NCBI GenBank assembly: GCA_951812535.1 | Contig: CATOSK010000003.1 | Span: 221,001-285,000, forward strand | DNA length: 64,000 nucleotides | Source of the DNA: an uncultured Dehalococcoidia bacterium | GTDB lineage: Bacteria > Chloroflexota > Dehalococcoidia > Lucifugimonadales > UBA3495 | Direction of reading: 5' to 3' | Part shown: one piece after another, positions 25,760-33,457 of the stretch | How the letters are laid out: every line of letters starts with the position of its first letter | Numbering within the stretch: position 1 is the first letter of the stretch | Program-made: the position numbers and the translations under genes | Notes under the pieces: model-generated | What the model saw: only the letters and a program-made list of their open reading frames with translations | Database searches by the model: none | What the model was told of the DNA's origin: nothing

Positions 25760-26700
25760 TCGACGATACGCCCGTGCGGGAACCCATCGCGGCCAAGGCA
25801 GTCACCGGCGGGCCCAGGTCCAGGTTCAGGGACCTCGCGGCCACCCTCAACGACTACCTCACCCTCACCAAGCCGACCATCGTCGTCCTGCTTCTGATAA
25901 CCGCCGCCGGCGGAATGTTCCTTGCCGCCCGGGGATTGCCGCCGGTATCCATCATGGTCATGGTCTGGGTGGGCGGCGCTTTGGCCGCCGGCGGCGCCAA
26001 CGCCATCAACCACTACATGGACCGGGACATCGACGAGCAGATGACCCGGACCCACCTTCGTCCGGTGGCCAACCGGCGCATTCCCCCCGTCCGCGCCCTC
26101 ATTTTCGGCATCGTCCTCAACGTGTTGGCCTTCGCCCTGCTGGCCTTGGGCGTTAACCTCCTCTCCGCCGCCCTCACCCTATCCGCCACCCTCTTCTATG
26201 TCCTCGTCTACACCGGCTGGCTCAAGCGCACCACACCCCAGAACATCGTCATAGGAGGAGCCGCCGGCTCCATCCCCCCCATGGTGGGATGGGCCGCCGT
26301 TACTGGCGAAGTCGGACTTCCCGCCGTCTACCTGTTCGCCATCATCTTCTTCTGGACGCCTCCCCACTTCTGGGCGCTGTCCCTCCTCATCCGCGACGAC
26401 TACGCCCGCGCGGGAGTGCCCATGCTCTCCGTAGTCTCCACCCCGGAGCAGACCACCCTTCAGATATTCTTCTACACCCTAGCCCTCGTTGGCCTCACCA
26501 TCATGTTCGGCCTCATCCCCGCCGTCGGCTGGGTCTACCTGTCAGCGGCCGTTGCCCTCGGCCTGGTGTTTATCTGGATGGCCTGGCAGCTCAAGAGGGA
26601 CTACTCCCGGCCCAACGCCAGGAAGGTCTACCTGTACTCCCTTCTCTACCTCGCCCTGCTCTTCGGCGCGGTGATGGCCGACAGTCTGCTGCCCTGGTAG
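25756..26700 (+). CDS. ctaB: Protoheme IX farnesyltransferase (heme O synthase)
   Basis: 314 residues from the GTG that overlaps the ctaA stop. The UbiA-type prenyltransferase motif NHYMDRDIDEQMTRT near residues 89-103 is followed by RPVANRRIPP, and the second acidic site RDDYARAGVPM lies near 213-223. About nine membrane helices are present. It attaches farnesyl to heme B to give heme O, the substrate of CtaA. The gene order ctaA-ctaB-ctaC-D-E-F makes it part of the oxidase assembly locus. Confidence 0.94.
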   Translation: MIDDTPVREPIAAKAVTGGPRSRFRDLAATLNDYLTLTKPTIVVLLLITAAGGMFLAARGLPPVSIMVMVWVGGALAAGGANAINHYMDRDIDEQMTRTHLRPVANRRIPPVRALIFGIVLNVLAFALLALGVNLLSAALTLSATLFYVLVYTGWLKRTTPQNIVIGGAAGSIPPMVGWAAVTGEVGLPAVYLFAIIFFWTPPHFWALSLLIRDDYARAGVPMLSVVSTPEQTTLQIFFYTLALVGLTIMFGLIPAVGWVYLSAAVALGLVFIWMAWQLKRDYSRPNARKVYLYSLLYLALLFGAVMADSLLPW

Positions 26701-26772
26701 TCCCCCTTTGCCGACCTGCCGGAACGCCCCCGGCCGGTGCCTCGAACTGCCCTCCGTAACCGTCAATTTACA

Positions 26773-26801
26773 TTGACATCCCATTATCCCTGTGCTATTG
26801 T
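26773..26801 (+). promoter_or_regulatory. Sigma-70-type promoter for the oxidase structural genes
   Basis: TTGACA at 26773-26778 and TATTGT at 26796-26801 with an exact 17-base spacer. Expected transcription start near 26808, about 48 bases before ctaC. Confidence 0.6.
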
Positions 26802-26855
26802 CGGCGCTAGTGAAATTTTGCACAGACTCAGGCGTTCTATTGGGAGACACGCAAA

Positions 26856-28040
26856 ATGCTCCACTTGCCCCCCGGCAGGGCAGATTCCCCGGCACCGCCC
26901 CCTGGAACTCCTCAGCGGAAACCCCTCAAGCAGTGGTTCCATCGTAAGCACCTAGTATTCCTTGGCCTCCTCGCCGTCGCCATGCTTATGCTGGCGTGCG
27001 ACGCCGACGCCCGGCAGTCCACCTTTGGCACCGCCGGCCCGGTGGCCGAGAAGCAGTTGCTGCTCTTCAACGTCCTGCTCTGGGTTATGGTCGCCGTGTT
27101 CATCTTGGTGGAAGGCGCCCTCGTCTACGCCGCCATCAAGTTCCGCCGCCGTCCCGGACAGGGACTGCCCAAGCAGGTCCACGGAAACACTCCCCTCGAA
27201 ATAACCTGGACCGTCATTCCCACCATCCTGATCCTCGCATTGGGCGGATGGTCGGTCATCACCCTCTTTGAGCTGGAAAGACCCCCCGTTTCCGCCGACA
27301 ACCCCATCCTCGAAATTACCGTCACCGGACACCAGTGGTGGTGGGAATTCGAGTACCACGACGCCGATGGCAACGGAAAAATAATCACCACCGCCAACGA
27401 ACTCAAGATCCCCGTCGGCCGTCCCGTTGAGGTTCTGCTCCAGAGCGACGACGTAATCCACAGCTTCTGGGTGCCCAAGCTCGCCGGAAAGGTCGACGTG
27501 GTGCCCACCCGCAACAACCGCATGTGGTTCCAGGCCGACGAGACCGGCATCTTCTACGCCCAGTGCGCCGAGTTCTGCGGCATCGCCCACGCCCAGATGA
27601 AATTCATCGTCGAGTCGCTGACCAGGGACGAATACGACTCATGGGTCGCCGGATGGGGCGAGTTGCCCCGGTTGTCGCCCCAGGCATCCCAGGGACAGTC
27701 CATCTTCAACGGAGTGGGTGGCTGCGTCGTCTGCCACACCGCCAACGGTATCGACCTGCCGGCGGTGGTTGATGGACGCGTGGCCGGTTTCCTGGCCTCC
27801 GATGTCGGTCTTGCTCCCGGACCCAACCTCACCGACCTGGCAACCAGGACCACCTTCGCCGCAGGTATCGAGGACCTGAACCGGGAAAACCTGCGCCGCT
27901 GGCTCACCGACCCCGAGCAGGTCAAGCCGGGCAACTTCATGTCCGAGCGCGCCACCATCTACCAGACCGCCGACGGCCGCTCCAGCTTGAGCCAGCAGGA
28001 AATCACCCTGTTGATTGAGTATCTGCTTAGCTTAAAGTAA
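26856..28040 (+). CDS. ctaC: Cytochrome c oxidase subunit II with cytochrome c domain (caa3 type)
   Basis: 394 residues. A signal/lipobox-like segment (LGLLAVAMLMLAC) is followed by two membrane helices (LLFNVLLWVMVAVFILVEG and WTVIPTILILALGGW). The CuA domain has HQWWWEFEY, DVIHSFWVP and the copper site CAEFCGIAHAQM near residues 230-241. A fused class I cytochrome c follows, with CVVCH near 290-294 and the distal methionine probably in GNFM. It takes electrons from soluble donors and passes them to subunit I. It begins a four-gene structural operon. Confidence 0.95.
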   Translation: MLHLPPGRADSPAPPPGTPQRKPLKQWFHRKHLVFLGLLAVAMLMLACDADARQSTFGTAGPVAEKQLLLFNVLLWVMVAVFILVEGALVYAAIKFRRRPGQGLPKQVHGNTPLEITWTVIPTILILALGGWSVITLFELERPPVSADNPILEITVTGHQWWWEFEYHDADGNGKIITTANELKIPVGRPVEVLLQSDDVIHSFWVPKLAGKVDVVPTRNNRMWFQADETGIFYAQCAEFCGIAHAQMKFIVESLTRDEYDSWVAGWGELPRLSPQASQGQSIFNGVGGCVVCHTANGIDLPAVVDGRVAGFLASDVGLAPGPNLTDLATRTTFAAGIEDLNRENLRRWLTDPEQVKPGNFMSERATIYQTADGRSSLSQQEITLLIEYLLSLK

Positions 28041-28159
28041 ACTTTTTGCAGGGACAGTTGCGCCGCGTGGCAGGAACCCTGGGCTCCGGCCCGGAAATGC
28101 CCCGGCACCCCCACCATCACAATGAAGCAATCGCAGCCGACCCGTAAACAGAGGCAGCA

Positions 28160-30046
28160 ATGGCCGTAACAGATGTAATAGCACGACCGGTCAGCGCCAC
28201 CGGATTGTGGAGTTGGATTACCACCGTAGACCACAAGCGCATCGGCATCCTCTACGGTGTTACCGCGTTCATCTTCTTCCTAGTGGCCGGCGTAGAAGCC
28301 GGAGTTATCCGCGCCCAGTTGGCCGTGCCGGACAACGGCTTCGTGAGCCCCGACGTCTTCAACCAGATGTTCACCATGCACGCCACGGCGATGATCTTCA
28401 TGGCCATCATGCCGTTGGGCGCTGCCTTCTTCAACTTCGTCATACCCCTGGCTATCGGTGCCCGTGACGTAGCCTTCCCCCGCCTCAACGCCTACAGCTA
28501 TTGGGTCTTCCTCTTCGGCGCGCTGCTCATGCACTCCAGCTTCCTCGTCGGACAGGTCCCCGATGCCGGCTGGTTCGCCTACGCCAACCTCACCGAAAAG
28601 CCCTACAGCGCCGGCCAGGGCATCGACTTCTGGGCCATGGGCCTCCAGGTCCTCGGCGTCGCCTCCCTCGCCGCTGCCTTCAACTTCGTCGTCACCATCA
28701 TCAACATGCGCGCCCCGGGCATGAGCCTCATGCGGATGCCCCTCTTCGTCTGGATGACCCTCGTCACCTCTATCCTCCTCGTCCTCGCCTTCCCCGTCAT
28801 CACCGTCGGATTGATCGAGCTCAGCTTCGACCGCCTGTTCGGCACCCACTTCTTCAACACCGCCGGCGGCGGCGACCCAATAATGTGGCAGCACCTCTTC
28901 TGGATCTTCGGACACCCCGAGGTCTACATCCTCATCCTTCCCGCCATGGGCATCGTCTCCGAAATCCTGCCCACCTTCTCCCGGAAACCCCTCTTCGGAT
29001 ACCCGGTGGTGGTCTTTTCCGGCATCGTCATCGGCATCATGGGATGGGCCGTTTGGAGCCACCACATGTTCACCGTCGGCCTCGGCCCGGTGGCCAACTC
29101 AGTGTTCACCATCACCACCATGCTCATCGCTGTGCCCACCGGCGTGAAGATATTTAACTGGATCGGCACCATGTGGGGCGGCTCCATCGACTTCAAGAGC
29201 GCCATGCTGTTCTCTGTCGGATTCATCGCCCTGTTCATCGTGGGCGGTCTCAGCGGCGTCTCCCACGCCGTGTCCCCCTCCGATAACCAGCAGCAGGACA
29301 CCTACTACATCGTCGCCCACATCCACTACGTGCTCTTTGGAGGCTCCATCTTTGCCCTCTTTGCCGGCATCTACTACTGGTTCCCCAAGATAACCGGCAA
29401 GCTCCTGGACGAGACCCTGGGCAAGATCAACTTCTGGCTTCTGTTCATCGGGATGAACATCACATTCTTCCCCATGCACTACGTCGGACTCAACGGAATG
29501 CCCCGCCGCATCTACACCTACTCGACCGAGTACGGCTGGGACGCCCTGAACATGATCTCCTCCCTCGGATACATCGTACTGTTCGTCGGCGTTCTGGTTT
29601 TCCTGGTCAACTTCTTCAAGACCGTGTACGCCGGCCAGGAAGCGGGACACGACCCCTGGGACGCCCCCGGCCTGGAATGGTCCATCGCCTCCCCCCCGCC
29701 GGTCTACAACTTCGCCCGCATTCCCCAGGTCCTGGGCCAGGACCACTACTGGATCGTAAAGCGGCGTGCCGAGGCCGAAGGAAACCCCATCACCGGCCCT
29801 GAGCCTTACGTGGATCCCGAGACCATCCACATGCCCAGCCCTTCCTACTGGCCTTTCGTCACCGCGGTCGGCACGGTCCTGATTGCCGCCGGGTTCTTCT
29901 TCGAGTTCCCCCTGGACTACATCAAGTATCCTCTGCCCTTCGTCGGCGGACTGATTGCCTTTGTCGGAGTGATCGGCTGGAGCAACGAACCCCCTGCTCC
30001 CGAGTCCCATCACGGCGCCGAAGGCCATCACGAAGCCCACCATTAG
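28160..30046 (+). CDS. ctaD: Cytochrome c oxidase subunit I, A1 type
   Basis: 628 residues with twelve or more membrane helices. It starts WITTVDHKRIGILY. The heme a ligand is in MHATAMIFMA. The block WIFGHPEVYILILP holds the CuB histidine, the cross-linked tyrosine and the glutamate that marks the A1 subfamily. Further histidines are in WSHHMFTVG and IVAHIHYVLFGGS. The C-terminal tail (SHHGAEGHHEAHH) is histidine-rich. It reduces oxygen at heme a3-CuB and pumps protons. Downstream ctaE begins 12 bp on. Confidence 0.96.
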   Translation: MAVTDVIARPVSATGLWSWITTVDHKRIGILYGVTAFIFFLVAGVEAGVIRAQLAVPDNGFVSPDVFNQMFTMHATAMIFMAIMPLGAAFFNFVIPLAIGARDVAFPRLNAYSYWVFLFGALLMHSSFLVGQVPDAGWFAYANLTEKPYSAGQGIDFWAMGLQVLGVASLAAAFNFVVTIINMRAPGMSLMRMPLFVWMTLVTSILLVLAFPVITVGLIELSFDRLFGTHFFNTAGGGDPIMWQHLFWIFGHPEVYILILPAMGIVSEILPTFSRKPLFGYPVVVFSGIVIGIMGWAVWSHHMFTVGLGPVANSVFTITTMLIAVPTGVKIFNWIGTMWGGSIDFKSAMLFSVGFIALFIVGGLSGVSHAVSPSDNQQQDTYYIVAHIHYVLFGGSIFALFAGIYYWFPKITGKLLDETLGKINFWLLFIGMNITFFPMHYVGLNGMPRRIYTYSTEYGWDALNMISSLGYIVLFVGVLVFLVNFFKTVYAGQEAGHDPWDAPGLEWSIASPPPVYNFARIPQVLGQDHYWIVKRRAEAEGNPITGPEPYVDPETIHMPSPSYWPFVTAVGTVLIAAGFFFEFPLDYIKYPLPFVGGLIAFVGVIGWSNEPPAPESHHGAEGHHEAHH

Positions 30047-30058
30047 GAGGCCCCAGCC

Positions 30059-30739
30059 TTGGCTCAAGTCAGTGGACAACTGCCCACAGCCGACGTAGAC
30101 CACACCTATACCAGCACCGGCCTCAACCACCGGAAGCTGCTGATGTGGGTGTTCCTCAGTTCCGACTGCCTGTTCTTCGGCGCCCTCATCGCCACCTACA
30201 TGGTGTACCGGGGCCAGAGCCTCGTCGGCCCCTATCCCATCGACATCATCGACGTCCCCATCACCACCATAAGCACCTTCGTCCTGCTGTGCAGCAGCTT
30301 CGCCATGGTTCAGGCCCTCGCCGCCACCAACCGAAACGACCAGCGCGGAATCCAGCTTTGGCTGCTCGCCACCGCTTTCCTGGGCGCCATTTTTATCGGG
30401 TTCCAGGTCTACGAGTTCAACGAGTTCCGCGCTCACGGCCTGAAGATCGACACCAACCTCTTCGGCACCACCTTCTTCACCCTGACCGGCTTCCACGGCG
30501 CCCACGTCACCTTGGGAATCGTCTGGCTCGTCGCCCTGTTCATCGTCGCCCGCAAGGGCAGGCTGGGACCGGCCACTGCCCTCGACGTGGAGATCGCCGG
30601 ACTATACTGGCACTTCGTCGACATCGTCTGGATCGTGATTTTCACCCTGCTTTATCTCGTCGGCGGCTTCGACAGCGGCCCCGTGGCTGCCGAGTCCCAC
30701 GCCTTACTCCAGTCCTCGTTGACGGTCCTTCCCACCTAA
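30059..30739 (+). CDS. ctaE: Cytochrome c oxidase subunit III
   Basis: 226 residues from a TTG start with TAGGAGG upstream. Five membrane helices are expected. Family blocks are LMWVFLSSDCLFFGALIATY near residues 24-43, GFQVYEFNEF near 116-125, FFTLTGFHGAHVTLGIVWL near 138-156 and YWHFVDIVWIVIFTLLYL near 181-198. It stabilises the oxidase core and binds lipid near the proton entry of subunit I. It sits between ctaD and the fused subunit IV gene with a 13-bp gap. Confidence 0.93.
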   Translation: MAQVSGQLPTADVDHTYTSTGLNHRKLLMWVFLSSDCLFFGALIATYMVYRGQSLVGPYPIDIIDVPITTISTFVLLCSSFAMVQALAATNRNDQRGIQLWLLATAFLGAIFIGFQVYEFNEFRAHGLKIDTNLFGTTFFTLTGFHGAHVTLGIVWLVALFIVARKGRLGPATALDVEIAGLYWHFVDIVWIVIFTLLYLVGGFDSGPVAAESHALLQSSLTVLPT

Positions 30740-30752
30740 GGAGCACGGTTTA

Positions 30753-31547
30753 ATGAGCGCCCACCACTCCGAAGAACATCACGAGGGGGGACACCACCCC
30801 ACGTTCCGGCAGTACGTCTTTATTGCCATCATCCTGTTCGTCATCACGGCGGTAGAGTTCCTGATCATTGTTCCCGAGTCACTGCAGGGATCATCGCTTG
30901 TGGTGGCGCCCCTCTTCATTCTTTCCATCCTCAAGTTCGCCATTGTCATCGGCTGGTACATGCACCTACGGTTCGACCCCAGGATGTTCACCACCGTGTT
31001 CCTGGCCGGATTGTTCCTCGCCCTTCTCGTTGTCTCCGCGGTCCTCGGCCTGTTCGGCTCCTTCCAGCCTACCCCTCGGCCCTACGCCCAGGCCCACGCC
31101 GTCCCTTACTCGAAAGACCATGCTGAGCCCTCCCCGCCGGCAGTCGTGGAGCCGTCTGCCCCTGCGGCCGATGCCGGCACGACATCCCAGCCGGCTGCCC
31201 CCGCAGAATCCGAAGCGCCCGCCGCCGCTGACGGACTGGGCCAGGAAATTTTCCTCAGCAACGGTCAGTGCTACACCTGCCACACCATCGCCGGCGAATC
31301 CGAAATAGGAGTTCTGGGACCGGAGCTTACCGGCATCGGCGCCGATGCCGCCACCCGGAAGCCCGGCATGTCTGCTGAGGACTACCTGCGCGAGTCCATC
31401 CTGGAACCCGACGCCTTCATCGAAGAGGGGTGCATGACTGGCGCTGGCACCGCCTGCTCCCCCGGCGTGATGGCCCCCTTGGTCACCGCCGCCAACCTCT
31501 CCGATGCCGACGTCGAAGCCTTGGTCCAGTTCCTTCTAACCCAGTAG
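30753..31547 (+). CDS. ctaF: Cytochrome c oxidase subunit IV fused to a cytochrome c domain
   Basis: 264 residues. Residues 1-110 match prokaryotic subunit IV: a histidine-rich start (HHSEEHHEGGHH), then three helices (YVFIAIILFVITAVEFLI, LFILSILKFAIVIGWYMHL, VFLAGLFLALLVVSAVLGL). A Pro/Ala-rich linker (about 112-160) leads to a class I cytochrome c with CYTCH near residues 174-178 and a distal methionine probably in GVMAPL. Subunit IV is normally about 100 residues with no heme. With CtaC this gives the complex two c-type hemes. A terminator follows. Confidence 0.88.
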   Translation: MSAHHSEEHHEGGHHPTFRQYVFIAIILFVITAVEFLIIVPESLQGSSLVVAPLFILSILKFAIVIGWYMHLRFDPRMFTTVFLAGLFLALLVVSAVLGLFGSFQPTPRPYAQAHAVPYSKDHAEPSPPAVVEPSAPAADAGTTSQPAAPAESEAPAAADGLGQEIFLSNGQCYTCHTIAGESEIGVLGPELTGIGADAATRKPGMSAEDYLRESILEPDAFIEEGCMTGAGTACSPGVMAPLVTAANLSDADVEALVQFLLTQ

Positions 31548-31579
31548 GAACCCGGCACCGCCATAACCCGGAACAGCAA

Positions 31580-31613
31580 ACGGGCCGCACAGGATGCGGC
31601 CCGTCAATTTTTC
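31580..31613 (+). terminator. Rho-independent terminator of the oxidase operon
   Basis: 10-bp perfect stem ACGGGCCGCA/TGCGGCCCGT with a 5-base loop and a T run, 33 bases after the ctaF stop. Confidence 0.85.
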
Positions 31614-31633
31614 TGTCGGTTTCCCCGGAGCCC

Positions 31634-32575
31634 TCACCCATACCCCTCCCTGAACCCCGTACCCACCAACGCGCCAACGCGTTCCCCCATCCTCTGGGCG
31701 ACGAACCCAATGCCCTGCTCCGTAAACCGCAGGTCCCGCGACAGGATTGCCTCCCGGCTCATCCCCGCCAGCCTGCGCCCGTAGTCGTACACCAGCCCCT
31801 GGATGTCCTCGGGACTCGACGCCATCCCCCGGAACACCCGGAACATGGGGTCGGTCCGCAGCAGGTTAAACACCTCTTCCCCTTCCAGCCGCGGATGCTG
31901 GTCCAGCAGCACCGAAACCCCGAAGTCTATCAACGTCATCCCGCCGTTTTCGTCGGCCAGCAGGTGCGACCGGCCCTCCGGGTCCGAGAGCGTCGCGTCG
32001 TTGTAGCAGATCCCCCGGCCGTGTAGCGCTGCCATCATTCGCCCCAACCCTTGCCCCGCCTCCAGCCAGGACTCCTCAGCAACCGTCTCGACCGGCAGCT
32101 CCGTGAAGAACCTTCCCCGCACCAGGTCCTCGCACAGAAACCCGGCCAGGCTCTCCCGTTGTCCGGGCCCCACCGCCAGTTCCCCGGCGATAGCCGCAAT
32201 CTCGTCCTCCCGTCGGCTCTGCTTGGGCTTGACTGCCGCCCCGTCTTCTCCGTTGTCCAGCAACGCAACCAGCCCCCTCGTCCGACCTTCCCACGCGACC
32301 GCCGGAGGGGTTTCCTGCCCGTAGACCCAACCATGAATGGTCGGGAAAAACCCGAAGATTGAGTAGGCCAGGGCTTTGGCATCCCCGCACAATCGCTCGA
32401 ACAACGCCGGATTCTCCACGGACAGCCCCCACAGCGGGGCCAGCGGCGGGGGACAGCGCCCTTCGCCAACGGCAGTCTCCGCCGCCGCTCGTTCGACAGC
32501 AGGCCGGTTTTCCAGGAAGGCAATCGCCCGCCTGATTTCCCCGACCTCCGCCGCCGTGTATGTCCCGTCGCTCAC
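31634..32575 (-). CDS. Protein-kinase-like fold protein
   Basis: 313 residues from a GTG at 32575; the frame runs further upstream but overlaps the DUF952 gene. The middle resembles the small kinase-like families (Kdo kinase, RIO/Bud32 type): GLGRMMAALHGRGICYNDAT has the position of the catalytic loop with Asn-Asp rather than His-x-Asp, and GGMTLIDFGVSVLLDQHP supplies the metal-binding Asp-Phe-Gly. An N-terminal lysine/glutamate pair is not obvious. It could phosphorylate a small molecule or be inactive. It lies 8 bp downstream of the DUF952 gene, so the two are probably co-transcribed. Confidence 0.6.
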   Translation of the reverse strand: MSDGTYTAAEVGEIRRAIAFLENRPAVERAAAETAVGEGRCPPPLAPLWGLSVENPALFERLCGDAKALAYSIFGFFPTIHGWVYGQETPPAVAWEGRTRGLVALLDNGEDGAAVKPKQSRREDEIAAIAGELAVGPGQRESLAGFLCEDLVRGRFFTELPVETVAEESWLEAGQGLGRMMAALHGRGICYNDATLSDPEGRSHLLADENGGMTLIDFGVSVLLDQHPRLEGEEVFNLLRTDPMFRVFRGMASSPEDIQGLVYDYGRRLAGMSREAILSRDLRFTEQGIGFVAQRMGERVGALVGTGFREGYG

Positions 32576-32583
32576 CGGAGGCG

Positions 32584-32931
32584 TCAGCCGCCGGATTCCG
32601 GCTCCAGCGAATACCCTCCGTCGGCATCCGGCGCCAGCCGCCACACCTTCTCAACTGCCTCCAGGTTCAGCGGCCCGTAGATATGCGGATAAATCTCCCC
32701 CGACCGGCTCGGCTCCCGCTTGACCGGCGCTTCCAGCCGCTCCGTATCCAGTGCCAGGACCAGCATATCCTCCCTTCCGGGGTAAAGTCGGTACGCCACC
32801 CGCAGCATCTGCTCCTCATCCCGGGAACAGTGGATGAACCCCTCGCTGGACAGTGACTCGGGAAGGTGCTCCCCCTTGCTACGTGCCTCGTCCCAGCTCG
32901 CCCGGTCAATAAGATGCAATATGCTCGCCAT
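32584..32931 (-). CDS. DUF952 family protein
   Basis: 115 residues starting MASILHLIDRASWDEA, where GGAGGAATT is well placed; the open frame extends 20 codons further without family character. The blocks GFIHCSRDEEQMLRVA and EIYPHIYGPLNLEAV are diagnostic for DUF952. The fold resembles ADP-ribosyl-transferase-like proteins, but no activity is established. The kinase-like gene follows. Confidence 0.85.
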   Translation of the reverse strand: MASILHLIDRASWDEARSKGEHLPESLSSEGFIHCSRDEEQMLRVAYRLYPGREDMLVLALDTERLEAPVKREPSRSGEIYPHIYGPLNLEAVEKVWRLAPDADGGYSLEPESGG

Positions 32932-33212
32932 AATTCCTCCCCCCAGTCCTACCCGAAATGGAAACCATCCAGCCCCGGTCAGCGCCGCCATTGTAACCCA
33001 TCGTTGTTGACCGGACAGCGTCGCGGCTCGGCCGCTTTCTTCCCCGGCCCGCCTTCCTTCTGCCCCGTCTATCCCCGTCCTCCTTTCCCGCGCAGGAATG
33101 TCACCCTCACGTAGGCGGGAGCGGACATCCAGACCCCCATCGCCGTAGGATCGCGCCCCCCAAAGCTGGTCTCTGCCTGCTGACCAGGGCTATTGCCCTC
33201 GGGGAAAGCACC
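32932..33212. repeat. Intergenic region with partial repeat
   Basis: Near 33110-33145 the sequence GTAGGCGGGAGCGGACATCC followed by AGACCCCCATCGCC repeats the start of the family 2 copies at 36822-36855 and 39815-39828. No gene was recognised. Confidence 0.5.
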
Positions 33213-33246
33213 ACCAACATGTTGGTATTTTCACCAACATGTTGGT
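33213..33246. promoter_or_regulatory. Twin perfect palindromes, candidate operator
   Basis: ACCAACATGTTGGT occurs twice, at 33213-33226 and 33233-33246, with centres exactly 20 bp apart (about two helix turns). An A/T-rich stretch with two ACGAAAAAT copies follows. It lies about 210 bp before the Fn3/TPTPD gene. Confidence 0.6.
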
Positions 33247-33457
33247 GCCGCTTTGCACGAAAAATAGGATTTCCAGAAATTTCTTACAAATCTCGTACGA
33301 AAAATCCCGACCCGCACCATCCCGGGCCACTTGCAACTCCGGGACTCCCGTCATTGCCCCGAAGGTGTACAATTCCCCGGAGCTTGGGTAGAACTTTGCT
33401 ACAGCACCCCGGGTGGAACGCCGTGCTCCACCGGACAGGCGAACTGTGGGGGTTAAC

